Positions 34,984 to 46,270 of a stretch of DNA of 64,000 nt are shown here, one piece after another. The stretch is from Lutimaribacter degradans (lineage in GTDB: Bacteria; Pseudomonadota; Alphaproteobacteria; Rhodobacterales; Rhodobacteraceae). Below the pieces are notes generated by a model. It did no database searches. It was not told where the DNA came from and saw only the letters and a program-made list of their open reading frames with translations. The stretch lies in the NCBI RefSeq assembly GCF_023703375.1, contig NZ_JAMQGO010000001.1:806001-870000 (forward strand). The letters run 5' to 3'. The position numbers were made by a program, and so were the translations under genes. The first letter of the stretch is position 1; each line of letters opens with the position of its first letter.

Positions 34984-35796
34984 ATGGCCCGAAACACCAC
35001 CCGCGCCGAACCCGGATTACGCGACCTGAACGAAGACCAGCGCGCCGACCCCTTATTCGTGCGCTCGATCGAACGAGCGATGCAGGTCTTGTCGGCTTTC
35101 AACCATGCCGATCAACCGATGTCGCTTTCACAGATTGCCGAAGCCGCCGGGGTCGATCGCAGCGCGGCGCAGCGTATGGTCCATACACTGCGCGTCCTTG
35201 GCTATATCGAGCGCGACGATATGGGGCGCGGTTTCGTGCCCGGAATTCGCATTCTCGACCACACGCTCGATTTCCTGCGACTCAACCATCTGGTGCGCCG
35301 CGCGACACCCGTATTGCAGGAATTGCGCAAGACCGTGCGCGAGCGGGTCGATCTTTCGCTATTCGATGACTTGCGCGTTGTTTACGCGGTTCGCCTGCAA
35401 AGTAAGCGACAAACATTCTACACCACGCTTGTCGGGCACAGCGTTCCGACCTTTTGCAGCTCGGGCGGCTGGGCGATTCTGTCGAAGCTGCCCGAAGACC
35501 GGGTGCGCGACATACTCGACCGCTCCGACCGGCGTCCGTTCACGCCCGAGACGATCACCGACGTTCCGGCGCTCATGGAAAAGATCGCCGAAACGCGCGA
35601 GCAAGGATACTCGCTGGCCGTCGGCCAGATCCTGACCGGCGAGATCGCCGTCGGCTTTCCCGTGCTCGATGCAGATGGTGCGCCGGTGGCCGCTATCCAC
35701 GTCGCCGGCAGCCAGTCGGAATGGACGCCTGCGGATTTTACCAACCGTTTCGTGCCGCTTGCCTCCGAGGCAGCGCGCGCCATCAGCCAATATTGA
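34984..35796 (+). CDS. IclR-family transcriptional regulator
   Basis: A 270-residue regulator with an N-terminal winged helix (SIERAMQVLSAFNHADQPMSLSQIAEAAGVDRSAAQRMVHTLRVLGYI) and a C-terminal GAF-like effector domain (VDLSLFDDLRVVYAVRLQ, QGYSLAVGQILTGEIAVGFPV). IclR proteins usually control nearby catabolic genes. It is divergent from the M81/importer block and 17 bp upstream of the penicillin acylase gene, so it may control both. The ATG at 34984 begins the normal family N-terminus; the frame is open for 31 codons upstream through promoter sequence. Confidence 0.9.
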   Translation: MARNTTRAEPGLRDLNEDQRADPLFVRSIERAMQVLSAFNHADQPMSLSQIAEAAGVDRSAAQRMVHTLRVLGYIERDDMGRGFVPGIRILDHTLDFLRLNHLVRRATPVLQELRKTVRERVDLSLFDDLRVVYAVRLQSKRQTFYTTLVGHSVPTFCSSGGWAILSKLPEDRVRDILDRSDRRPFTPETITDVPALMEKIAETREQGYSLAVGQILTGEIAVGFPVLDADGAPVAAIHVAGSQSEWTPADFTNRFVPLASEAARAISQY

Positions 35797-35813
35797 CCCT
35801 CGAAGGAGACCCC

Positions 35814-38144
35814 ATGACTCATATCACCCTGCCCGGCCTGCATGAGCCCGCCACGATCCGTGTCGATCGCTGGGGGCTGCCGCATATCGGCGCCGCCAGT
35901 GCGCGTGACGCGTTCTTCGTGCAAGGCTTCAACGCTGCGCGTGACCGGCTGTGGCAGATTGACCTGTGGCGCAAGCGGGGCCTGGGCCTGCTGGCGGCCG
36001 ATTTCGGCCCCGGCTACCTGATGCAGGACCGCGCCGCGCGGCTGTTCCTGTATCGCGGCGACATGGCACCGGAATGGGCCGCCTATGGCGCGGATTCCCA
36101 GGACATCTGCACCGCATTCGCGGCCGGCATCAACGCCGGCATCGACATGGTGTTGGCCGGTGACCTGCCCTTGCCCCCCGAATTCGCCGAGTTGGGCACC
36201 AAACCGGCCCATTGGGCGCCCGAGGACGTGGTGCGCATCCGCACCCATTGCCTGTCGCGCAACGCGGCATCGGAACTGGCGCGCAAGATCGTGCTGGGCC
36301 TGGCCGACCCTGAAACAGACCTGCTGCGCGCACCGCTTTCCCCGGACGTGCCCGACGACGAATGGGCCGTGACCCACCCTGCCGACCTGCCGCCGGACGC
36401 ACTGGCCGTGTATGAACTGGCCACCGCGCCCGTTACCTTTTCGCCCGAGCGCCTGTCGGCCACGCTGGAGGACGCCGCCCGCTGGTCGGCCGTCGATGCG
36501 CGCAAGGCGGTGATCGCGCGCGACATGCCCGACGGATCGAACAACTGGGCCATCGCGCCGGGCAAGACCGACACGGGCCGCGCCATCATGGCCAGCGACC
36601 CGCACCGCGCCCATGCCGCGCCGTCGCTGCGCTACATGGTGCACATGACCGCACCGGGGATGAACCTGATCGGCGCGGGCGAGCCATCATCGCCCGGCAT
36701 CATGGCCGGCCATAACGGCACGGCCGCCTTCAGCCTGACGATCTTTTGCGCGGACCAGGAAGACGTCATGGTCTATGATACCCTGCCGGACGCACCGCGG
36801 ACCTATCGCTACCGCGGCGCAACCGAGGATATGACGCGCGTGGACGAGGTGTTTGCCGTAAAGGGTGCCGCTGACCAGGTTCTGCCGCTGTACTTTACCC
36901 GGCACGGGCCGGTCGTCTGGCAGGAACAGGCACGCAACCTGGCGCTGGCCGTGCGCACCGTGTTCACCGATCCGGGCAGCGCGCCCTACATGGCCAGCCT
37001 GAAATCCATGCGCACGACCGACATGGCCAGCTTTCGCGACAGCCTGACAACCTGGGGAGCGCCCACGGTCAACATGGTCTATGCCGACACCGCGGGCGAC
37101 ATCTGCTGGCAGGCCGCAGCCTATGTGCCCCGCCGCACGGGCTGGCGCGGGCTGACGCCCGTTTCGGGCGACGGGCGGTTCGAATGGGCGGGCTACATGA
37201 CCGCCGCCGACCTGCCATGCATCGAGAACCCAAAGGATGGGTTCGTCTACTCCGCCAACGAGATGAACCTGCCCGACACCTGGGACCACGCCGCACAGCC
37301 CGTGGGGTTCGAATGGCTGGAAGATCGCCGCGCGCACCGCATCGCCAACGTGCTGGGATCGGACAAGGCGCAAGACGTGGCCGCCTCGTGCGCGCTGCAA
37401 ACGGATACGTTTTCCGATTACGCCAGCCGGCTCGTGGCCCAGATCCCCGACGACGCCCCCGCCGCGCCGCGCGACCTGCTGCGACACTGGGACGGGTTCG
37501 CCGGCCCCGACAGCACCGCCGCGTTGCTGGCCGAACTGTGGCTCAGCAGCCACCTGCGCCCGACCCTGCTGGCGCGGGTCGCCCCTGACGCGGGCCTGCG
37601 CCGCATGTTCGGCCCCGGCCATATCGCCACCACGGTGCGACTGCTCGAAGGGGCGCATCCCGGCCTTGCCCGCCGCGCGGGGCTTGATGATGAAACGACC
37701 CGCGCTGCATTTTTATCCGAAACCCTGGCCGCGGCATGGGACGACGCCACCGCGCGGTTTGGCCCCGATCCCGCGCATTGGCGCTGGGGCGACCTGCACA
37801 AGGGTTGGTTCGATCATGCCGCCACGCCGGTGACATCGGACTTTGACGTGGGGCCGTTCGACAAGGGCGGCAGCAACACCACCGTTATGCTGGCGGCCTA
37901 CGAGGCGTCGGATTACCGCGTGCGTCACGGCGCGTCGGTGCGGATGGTGGTCGACGTGGGCGCGTGGGACAACAGCCGCTGGATCAATGCCCCCGGCCAG
38001 TCGGGCGTGCCCGGCAGCCGCCATTACGACGACCTGACCCAGAGCTGGGCGCGCGGCGACTATGTGCCGATGTGCTATTCCGAGGACGCGGTGGCCGAGG
38101 CCACGGTCGAAACCATATCGCTGCGCCCTGTCCCGGCGGGCTGA
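35814..38144 (+). CDS. Penicillin acylase-family Ntn hydrolase, without signal peptide
   Basis: A 776-residue precursor of the penicillin G acylase/AHL acylase family, amidases matured by self-cleavage. The new N-terminal nucleophile is Ser242 in MPDGSNNWAIAPGKT, so residues 1-241 form the alpha part and 242-776 the beta part. Other family blocks are HNGTAAFSLTIF and VYADTAGDICWQAAAYVPRR. The N-terminus (MTHITLPGLHEPATIRVDRWG) has no signal peptide, whereas most studied members are periplasmic. AAGGAG precedes the ATG. It lies in the peptide/amide module next to iclR, so an imported N-acyl compound is a likely substrate. Its last 70 bases overlap the convergent oxyR. Confidence 0.88.
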   Translation: MTHITLPGLHEPATIRVDRWGLPHIGAASARDAFFVQGFNAARDRLWQIDLWRKRGLGLLAADFGPGYLMQDRAARLFLYRGDMAPEWAAYGADSQDICTAFAAGINAGIDMVLAGDLPLPPEFAELGTKPAHWAPEDVVRIRTHCLSRNAASELARKIVLGLADPETDLLRAPLSPDVPDDEWAVTHPADLPPDALAVYELATAPVTFSPERLSATLEDAARWSAVDARKAVIARDMPDGSNNWAIAPGKTDTGRAIMASDPHRAHAAPSLRYMVHMTAPGMNLIGAGEPSSPGIMAGHNGTAAFSLTIFCADQEDVMVYDTLPDAPRTYRYRGATEDMTRVDEVFAVKGAADQVLPLYFTRHGPVVWQEQARNLALAVRTVFTDPGSAPYMASLKSMRTTDMASFRDSLTTWGAPTVNMVYADTAGDICWQAAAYVPRRTGWRGLTPVSGDGRFEWAGYMTAADLPCIENPKDGFVYSANEMNLPDTWDHAAQPVGFEWLEDRRAHRIANVLGSDKAQDVAASCALQTDTFSDYASRLVAQIPDDAPAAPRDLLRHWDGFAGPDSTAALLAELWLSSHLRPTLLARVAPDAGLRRMFGPGHIATTVRLLEGAHPGLARRAGLDDETTRAAFLSETLAAAWDDATARFGPDPAHWRWGDLHKGWFDHAATPVTSDFDVGPFDKGGSNTTVMLAAYEASDYRVRHGASVRMVVDVGAWDNSRWINAPGQSGVPGSRHYDDLTQSWARGDYVPMCYSEDAVAEATVETISLRPVPAG

Positions 38145-39052
38145 CCCCCGCCACCGATCCGCCCTGCGGCGTGCAGGTCGCGCAGGGCCTGGGCCATCTG
38201 TGCAAGGTAGGGCGCCAGGGGTGACTTCTGGCGCCACACCATGCCGATACGCCGCTTGGGTCGTGGCGCGGGCAAGCGCGCCACCGCCACCCGGGCCGAG
38301 GGCGTTTCGGTCGCCACCGCCATTTCGGGGATCAGCGTCACGCCGATCCCCACGCCCACCATCTGCACCAGCGTGGCCAGCGTGCTGCCTTCCATAAGGT
38401 CGCGCGGGGTGGATTGGCCGATATTGCAATAGGACAGCGCCTGGTCGCGGAAGCAGTGCCCTTCTTCCAGCAAGAGCAGGCGCATTTCGCGCAATTGCTC
38501 GGCCGGCGGAACCGGCTTGTCGGCATCGGTCAACGGGCGCACCAGCACAAAATCCTCGTCGAACAGCGCCTCTTCGTGCAGCCCGGCCTCGGACACCGGA
38601 AGCGCCACCACCGCCACATCCAGCCGCACATCCAGCAATTCTTCGACCAGCGTCTGGGTCACCGCCTCGCGCGGGCGAATATCCAGCCCCGGAAAGCGCA
38701 CGGCCAGGTCCTGGATCAGCACGGGCAACAGGTAAGGCGCGATGGTCGGGATCACCCCGATGCGCAGCCGGCCCGACATCATGTCCTGCGCCGCGCGGGC
38801 CAGATCCTCGATCGCGTCGACCTGGCGCAGGATATCCTCTGCCCGTTCGGCCAGCGCCTCGCCCAGGCGAGTCAGACGGATCGCGCGTGTCTTGCGCTCG
38901 ATCAGCGGGGCGCCCACCAACGCCTCAAGCTCTTTCATCTGCACCGACAGGGCCGGTTGCGAGATCGAACAGGACTCGGCGGCATGGCCGAAATGGCGAT
39001 GCCGGGCCAGCGCCGCGAAATAGCGCAGGTGTTTCATGGACAAACCGTTCAT
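38075..39052 (-). CDS. oxyR: Hydrogen peroxide-sensing LysR-family regulator OxyR
   Basis: A 325-residue LysR regulator. The HTH is in HFGHAAESCSISQPALSVQMKELE. Cys200 and Cys209 in EGHCFRDQALSYC match the redox pair of E. coli OxyR (Cys199 and Cys208), which forms a disulphide with peroxide. It is divergent from katG, its usual target. The C-terminus is longer than in E. coli by about 20 residues rich in Gly, Ser and Ala. The 3' end overlaps the convergent penicillin acylase gene by 70 bp. A start at 39037 (MKHLRYF) is also possible. Confidence 0.93.
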   Translation of the reverse strand: MNGLSMKHLRYFAALARHRHFGHAAESCSISQPALSVQMKELEALVGAPLIERKTRAIRLTRLGEALAERAEDILRQVDAIEDLARAAQDMMSGRLRIGVIPTIAPYLLPVLIQDLAVRFPGLDIRPREAVTQTLVEELLDVRLDVAVVALPVSEAGLHEEALFDEDFVLVRPLTDADKPVPPAEQLREMRLLLLEEGHCFRDQALSYCNIGQSTPRDLMEGSTLATLVQMVGVGIGVTLIPEMAVATETPSARVAVARLPAPRPKRRIGMVWRQKSPLAPYLAQMAQALRDLHAAGRIGGGGQPAGTGRSDMVSTVASATASSE

Positions 39053-41397
<2,345 letters not shown>

Positions 41398-41416
41398 GCG
41401 CCCGGTTCACGACCAC

Positions 41417-41454
41417 AAAGGCCCCGCGGGAGCGATCCCGCGGGGCCTTTTTTT
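41417..41454 (+). terminator. Rho-independent terminator of katG
   Basis: AAAGGCCCCGCGGGA (41417-41431) pairs exactly with TCCCGCGGGGCCTTT (41436-41450): a 15-bp stem with a GCGA loop, followed by a run of seven T residues. It begins 20 bp after the katG stop. Confidence 0.92.
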
Positions 41455-41480
41455 AATGCCCGGCTGCCCGTAGCCCTGTT

Positions 41481-41882
41481 TCAGCCTTGCGAAAGTGCCG
41501 TATGCGCCAGCCCCGCAAGAATGGGGCAGTCGGGCCGCTCGTCGCCGGCGCAGGCCCGCACCAGGTGGGCCAGCGTGGCACGCATATCCTGCAACTCGGC
41601 AATCTTGGCGTCGATCCGCGCCAGGTGATCTTGCGCCAGTTGCTTGACCTCGGCGCTTTCGCGGCCCTCATCCTCGTATAGCGCCAACAGGGTGCGACAT
41701 TCGTCGATGGTGAACCCAAGCGCCCGCGCCCGCCCGATAAAAGCCAGCTTGTGCAGGTGGGTTTCGGCAAAGTCACGATAGCCATTGTCACGCCGGTCGG
41801 GGCAAATCAGGCCGATTTCCTCGTAGTAGCGGATTGTCTTGGGCGGCAGGCCCGCGCGGCGGGCGACCTCTCCGATGTTCAT
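41481..41882 (-). CDS. cueR: Copper-responsive MerR-family regulator CueR
   Basis: A 133-residue MerR protein with an N-terminal HTH (MNIGEVARRAGLPPKTIRYYEEIGLI), a dimerisation helix and a C-terminal metal loop CAGDERPDC. The two cysteines eight residues apart (C-X7-C) are the Cu(I)/Ag(I) ligands that define CueR against Zn and Hg sensors. It lies 9 bp downstream of copA in the same direction and should act at the CueR-type promoter in front of copA, thus controlling its own expression too. Confidence 0.92.
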   Translation of the reverse strand: MNIGEVARRAGLPPKTIRYYEEIGLICPDRRDNGYRDFAETHLHKLAFIGRARALGFTIDECRTLLALYEDEGRESAEVKQLAQDHLARIDAKIAELQDMRATLAHLVRACAGDERPDCPILAGLAHTALSQG

Positions 41883-41891
41883 CGCCGCCCC

Positions 41892-44399
41892 CTATTCCGC
41901 CGGGGCCGCGACGGGCCGCGGGGTTGGCCGCGTCGAGGCGCCGGGCTTTTCCTGCAAGGCCGGGCGCAACCCCCGCAGGCGCAGCGCGTTCGACAGCACG
42001 AAGACCGATGACAGCGCCATTGCCCCCGCCGCCAGCATCGGCGACAGCATCAACCCCGTCAGCGGGTACAGAACACCCGCCGCCACCGGGATCAGCGCCA
42101 CGTTATAGCCAAAGGCCCAGAACAGGTTCTGCCGAATGTTGCGCATGGTGCGACGCGAAACTTCGTGGGCATTCACCACGCCGCCCAGGTCGCCCGAGAT
42201 CAGCACGACGTCTGCCGCCTCGATCGCCACGTCGGTGCCGGTGCCGATGGCCACACCGATATCGGCCTGCGCCAGCGCCGGGGCGTCGTTGATGCCGTCG
42301 CCCACGAAGGCCACGGTAGCGCCGCCTGCGCGCAAGTCGTCGATGGCCGACAGCTTGCCATCGGGCAGCACGCCCGCGATCACGTGGTCAATGCCGGTTT
42401 CGCGGGCTATGGCCTGCGCTGTTTCCGCCCGGTCGCCGGTGATCATCGCCACTTTCAGCCCGCGCTTGTGCAGCGCTTCGATGGCCGCAACGCTGCCCGG
42501 TTTCACCGGGTCGGCAACGCCGATCACGGCGGCAAGCTTCCCGTCGATGGCCGCAAACAGCGCGGTGCGTCCGCGTTCGGCCAATGCGCGGGCAATCTCG
42601 CCCTCTTGTCCGACGCTCACGTCATGATCGCGCATCAACGCCTCTGTCCCGATCAGCAGGTCTGCCCCGTCCACGGTGGCGCGCAGGCCCGCGCCGGTGA
42701 TGGTGTCAAAAGCCGTCACCTCGGCAGGTGTCACGCCCTCGGATGTCGCGGCACGCAGGATAGCGGCCGCAATCGGGTGCTCGCTGCGGCCCTCGGCCCC
42801 GGCCAGCAGGGCGAGCATACGGGCCCGCGACACGTCGCCGAACAGCTCCAGCTCGGTCAATTCGGGACGCCCCTCGGTAACGGTGCCGGTCTTGTCGAGC
42901 GCCACGACATCCACGGCCGCCAATCGTTGCAGCGCGTCGCCCTTGCGAAACAGCACACCCATCTGGGCCGCGCGCCCCATCCCCACCATGATCGAGGTGG
43001 GCGTGGCCAGGCCCATCGCGCAGGGGCAAGCAATGATAAGCACGGACACACCGGCCACCAGCGCCAGCGTCAGCGCCGGGCTGGGGCCAAGCACCAGCCA
43101 GACAAGCACCGTCAGCGCCGCGGCTGTCATCACGGCGGGCACAAACCACAGGGTGATCCGGTCGACCAGCCCCTGGATGGGCAGCTTGGCGCCCTGTGCG
43201 TCCTCGACCATGCGGATGATCTGCGACAACGTGGTGTCGGCACCCACGGCGGTGGCCTGGATACGCAGGCTGCCCGCGCCGTTGACCGTGCCGCCCGTCA
43301 CCGTGTCACCGCTTGTCTTGGCCATCGGGTCGGGCTCGCCCGTCAACATGCTTTCGTCGATATAACTGTCACCCTCCAGCACCGTGCCGTCCGCAGGCAC
43401 GCGTTCGCCCGGGCGGACAACGATCACGTCGCCGGCTTGGAGAGCATCGGTGGCCACTTCGACCAGCGCGCCCTCACGCTCGACGCGGGCGGTGCGCACT
43501 TGCATATCCAGCAAGGAGCGGATCGCCGCGCCGGTGCGCCCCTTGGCGCGCGCCTCCAGCCAGCGGCCCAGCAGGATCAAGGTGACGATCACCGCCGCCG
43601 CCTCGAAATACACCGCGCGGTTGGCCGCGGGCAAAAGCGCCGGGGCAAAGGTGGCCACCACCGAATAGAGATAGGCCGCAGCGGTACCCAGCGCGACAAG
43701 GCTGTTCATGTCAGGCGCGCCCTTGAGCAGCGCCGGAATACCGATGCGATAGAACCGCCGCCCCGGCCAGACCAGAACGGCCGTGGTCAGACCGAACTGG
43801 ATCAGCCAACTGGTCTGCATCCCGATCGTGCGCATGATCAATTCGTGCATGCCGGGCACCATATGCGCGCCCATCGCCAGCACGAAAACCGGCAGCGTCA
43901 GCGCTCCGGCGATCATCGTGTCGCGTGCCAGCGCGCGTGACTCGGCCGCCTTTTCAGCGCCGCGATCGCGCCGTGTGTCATCCTGCCCGGCTTGGGCAGG
44001 ATACCCCGCGTCGGTCACGGCGCGCGCCAGCGCGGCCGGTGCCACCACCCCGTCAAGATAGCGGACATGCGCGGTTTCGGCAGCCAGGTTCACGCTGGCC
44101 GATACCACGCCGGGCACCGCCGTAAGCGCGTTTTCCACGCGCCCAACGCAAGAGCCGCAATGCATGCCGTCGATCTGCAATGTCGCCTCGGATGTCCGCG
44201 CAGGATACCCGGCGCTGTCCAGCGTCTGCACAACCAGCGGCAGGTCCGCGCTGTCGCCCAAGGTGACATGGGCCGATTCCCCGGCGAGGTTGACGCTGGC
44301 CTCCTGCACGGCATCGTTGTCGGACAGCGCGCGGTCAACGCGGGCTGCGCAGCCCCCGCAGGTCATGCCCGAAATCTGCAAAGTTGTCTGGAACGACAT
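41892..44399 (-). CDS. copA: Cu(I)-exporting P1B-type ATPase CopA
   Basis: Copper-exporting pump in the inner membrane, 835 residues. Two N-terminal heavy-metal-associated domains carry [11 protein letters not shown] and [11 protein letters not shown]. The membrane part has the CPC ion site in [11 protein letters not shown]. The phosphorylation motif is DKTGTVTEG and the hinge [14 protein letters not shown]...[24 protein letters not shown]. The loops expected of a complete pump are all there. AAAGGAGG precedes the ATG, and a CueR-type promoter lies just upstream. Confidence 0.95.
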   Translation of the reverse strand: MSFQTTLQISGMTCGGCAARVDRALSDNDAVQEASVNLAGESAHVTLGDSADLPLVVQTLDSAGYPARTSEATLQIDGMHCGSCVGRVENALTAVPGVVSASVNLAAETAHVRYLDGVVAPAALARAVTDAGYPAQAGQDDTRRDRGAEKAAESRALARDTMIAGALTLPVFVLAMGAHMVPGMHELIMRTIGMQTSWLIQFGLTTAVLVWPGRRFYRIGIPALLKGAPDMNSLVALGTAAAYLYSVVATFAPALLPAANRAVYFEAAAVIVTLILLGRWLEARAKGRTGAAIRSLLDMQVRTARVEREGALVEVATDALQAGDVIVVRPGERVPADGTVLEGDSYIDESMLTGEPDPMAKTSGDTVTGGTVNGAGSLRIQATAVGADTTLSQIIRMVEDAQGAKLPIQGLVDRITLWFVPAVMTAAALTVLVWLVLGPSPALTLALVAGVSVLIIACPCAMGLATPTSIMVGMGRAAQMGVLFRKGDALQRLAAVDVVALDKTGTVTEGRPELTELELFGDVSRARMLALLAGAEGRSEHPIAAAILRAATSEGVTPAEVTAFDTITGAGLRATVDGADLLIGTEALMRDHDVSVGQEGEIARALAERGRTALFAAIDGKLAAVIGVADPVKPGSVAAIEALHKRGLKVAMITGDRAETAQAIARETGIDHVIAGVLPDGKLSAIDDLRAGGATVAFVGDGINDAPALAQADIGVAIGTGTDVAIEAADVVLISGDLGGVVNAHEVSRRTMRNIRQNLFWAFGYNVALIPVAAGVLYPLTGLMLSPMLAAGAMALSSVFVLSNALRLRGLRPALQEKPGASTRPTPRPVAAPAE

Positions 44400-44425
44400 G
44401 GCGGCCTCCTTTCAAGGTTGCCCAT

Positions 44426-44456
44426 GATATAGGGCTTCCAGTCACGGGAAGGTCAA
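44426..44456 (-). promoter_or_regulatory. CueR-type promoter of copA with 19-bp spacer
   Basis: On the minus strand, TTGACC (44451-44456) and TATATC (44426-44431) are separated by 19 bp, the over-long spacer that MerR proteins untwist. The spacer contains the pseudo-palindrome CTTCCC-GTGACT-GGAAG, close to the known CueR operator. The -10 is 27 bp upstream of the copA ATG. Confidence 0.8.
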
Positions 44457-44471
44457 GGGCCATGACGCGGA

Positions 44472-44813
44472 TCAATCACATGCGGCGGTCACGATGATCT
44501 CGACCTTCAGCTCGGGGCGTGCCAGACGGGCCTCGCCGCAAGCGCGGGCCGGTGCGTGGCCCACGGGCACCCAGGCGTCCCAGACAGCGTTCATTTCGTC
44601 GAAATCGGCCATGTCGGCCAGCCAGATCACCGCCTGCAACATCCGCTCGGGGGTGCTGCCTGCCTGCTCCAGCAGCGCCTCGACGCGGGCCAGGCAATCT
44701 TTCGTCTGCTCGGCCACGCTGTCGCCCGCGCCGACCTGACCACACAGGTAGGCCACGCCGTTATGCTTGACGATCTTGCTCATCCGAGCGCCGGTTTCGA
44801 TACGGTCGATCAT
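44472..44813 (-). CDS. ridA: RidA/YjgF/YER057c/UK114-family protein
   Basis: A 113-residue RidA-fold protein from the ATG at 44813. Family members form trimers and hydrolyse reactive enamine/imine products of PLP enzymes. The N-terminal [25 protein letters not shown], the central [23 protein letters not shown] and the C-terminal [14 protein letters not shown] are family blocks. The arginine of the usual C-terminal motif that binds carboxylates (CxxARxxLP) appears as [16 protein letters not shown], so it is kept in altered form. It lies upstream of the copA promoter, separate from copA. Confidence 0.85.
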   Translation of the reverse strand: MIDRIETGARMSKIVKHNGVAYLCGQVGAGDSVAEQTKDCLARVEALLEQAGSTPERMLQAVIWLADMADFDEMNAVWDAWVPVGHAPARACGEARLARPELKVEIIVTAACD

Positions 44814-44911
44814 GGGCCTTGCCCCCCTTTTCATACATGCACGCGCGCTGGCCTAGCCTGCGCGGCCAAGGCCCGCAAGCGGTACGGTCATGGTCCGACG
44901 GAAGGGATTGG

Positions 44912-44984
<73 letters not shown>

Positions 44985-45082
44985 CTGCTGCGCGGATTTA
45001 GCCAAAGAGCGCGCGGCTTGCAAGCCGGGATTGACATGCGCAAGCCCAAAGGCACTGATGGCCGGAAAAAAGGAGAGTGCCC

Positions 45083-45547
45083 TTGACCTTTGATCCGACC
45101 AGCCACGCCATGTTTGCGCCCCGTCGTTTTGCCGATTTCTGCGTGGGCGAAGTATTCCGCGCGCCCTCGCGCACGATGACCGAAGGTGTATTCACCGCCT
45201 TCCAGGCCGCCAGCGGCGACAATCACCCCATCCATTACGACCGGGCCTACCTGAAACGGCTGGGCCACGCCGACCTTATGGCGCATGGCTATCAAACACT
45301 GATCCAGGCGGCGATCGGCGCAAGCCCCCTGGCGCACGAGATGGGCGAGGCGCTGATCGGCTTCATCGCGCAATCGAGCCGGTTCCTTGCCCCGGTCTAT
45401 TGCGGGGACACGCTTTACCCTACCTTCGAAATCACCGACCTGTTCGCCCAGGCCACGACCGGCGTGATGACGCTGAAGGTGACGATTCACAACCAGGACG
45501 GCGTGCAAGTCGTTGAAGGCGAACAGCAATACCTGATGCGGCTTTGA
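45083..45547 (+). CDS. MaoC-family (R)-hydratase/dehydratase
   Basis: A 154-residue hot-dog-fold protein. The hydratase-2 motif is present as ASGDNHPIHYDRAYLKRLGHADLMAHG, with Asp and His in the usual catalytic places. Such enzymes hydrate enoyl-CoA thioesters, or act on related acids. The start is taken as a TTG at 45083, since AAGGAG at 45070-45075 is correctly spaced for it and too close to the GTG at 45077. It stands between two tRNA-Val genes and is convergent with the phosphatase gene, with 4 bp between them. Confidence 0.82.
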   Translation: MTFDPTSHAMFAPRRFADFCVGEVFRAPSRTMTEGVFTAFQAASGDNHPIHYDRAYLKRLGHADLMAHGYQTLIQAAIGASPLAHEMGEALIGFIAQSSRFLAPVYCGDTLYPTFEITDLFAQATTGVMTLKVTIHNQDGVQVVEGEQQYLMRL

Positions 45548-45551
45548 GCGG

Positions 45552-46121
45552 TCAGCGGTGGATGATCTCGCGACCGCCGCGCAGCTCCCACACCTCGCCC
45601 TGCGCGCGGCTCATTGCCTCCATCTCGGGCATGCCGACCTCCAGCACCAGCCCGCGCAGCACCGTGAGGGAAACACCGTGGCTGACGATCACCGCCGGCC
45701 CTGTCAGATCGTTCAGAAAGGCACGCAGCCGCACGAAAAGATCGTCGGCCGTTTCGCCCGGCCCCGACATGCACAGTTCGAACACCGATTTGCCCCCGAA
45801 CCCTTCGGGGTCATTCTCTGCAAGATCGGCGTAATACCGGCCTTCCCAATCGCCCAGGAAAACCTCCTTCAGACGGTCATCGAACCGGGGCACCAGGCCT
45901 GCGCAAGGCAGGGCGATCTCGGCGGTCTGGCGGGTGCGCCGCTGGGGTGAACACCAAGCCTCCACCTCGGCCGGCAGATCCAGCTCCGCCAAGATCTGCC
46001 CCTGGCGCGCGGCATGGGCGCGGCCAGCCTCGGTCAGGTCTGATTCAAGCTGGCCCTGGATGCGCCGGTCGCGGTTCCAGTCGGTCTGGCCATGGCGCAA
46101 CAGGTAAAGCGGTGGAAGCAT
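45552..46121 (-). CDS. Histidine phosphatase-family protein (phosphoglycerate mutase-like)
   Basis: A 189-residue member of the histidine phosphatase superfamily. The catalytic motif is LLRHGQTDWNRDRRIQGQ with phospho-His at residue 10, and the second histidine is in VIVSHGVSL. The length and sequence suit a broad-specificity phosphatase (GpmB/CobC type) rather than glycolytic phosphoglycerate mutase. The substrate is not predictable. It lies between a tRNA-Val gene and the MaoC gene. Confidence 0.85.
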   Translation of the reverse strand: MLPPLYLLRHGQTDWNRDRRIQGQLESDLTEAGRAHAARQGQILAELDLPAEVEAWCSPQRRTRQTAEIALPCAGLVPRFDDRLKEVFLGDWEGRYYADLAENDPEGFGGKSVFELCMSGPGETADDLFVRLRAFLNDLTGPAVIVSHGVSLTVLRGLVLEVGMPEMEAMSRAQGEVWELRGGREIIHR

Positions 46122-46179
46122 GGGCTGCCCCTGACATGAAAAAGGCGCGTCGATCCTGCCGACGCGCCCGGAAATCTGG

Positions 46180-46251
46180 TGGGTGATAAGAGATTCGAAC
46201 TCCTGACATCTTCGATGTGAACGAAGCGCTCTACCACTGAGCTAATCACCC
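46180..46251 (-). tRNA. tRNA-Val (CAC anticodon)
   Basis: Cloverleaf on the minus strand with acceptor GGGTGAT/ATCACCC, anticodon stem CTTCG/CGAAG around TTCACAT (anticodon CAC) and T arm AGGAG-TTCGAAT-CTCTT. It is one base shorter in the D loop than the tRNA-Val(UAC) 1.2 kb away and otherwise nearly identical. CCA is not encoded. Confidence 0.95.
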
Positions 46252-46270
46252 GGTGCGGGCGTATTTAGAC

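Noticed and set aside
42165..43940. A 591-codon open frame opposite copA
   Set aside because: Antisense shadow of CopA; low-complexity Arg/Gly/His product.
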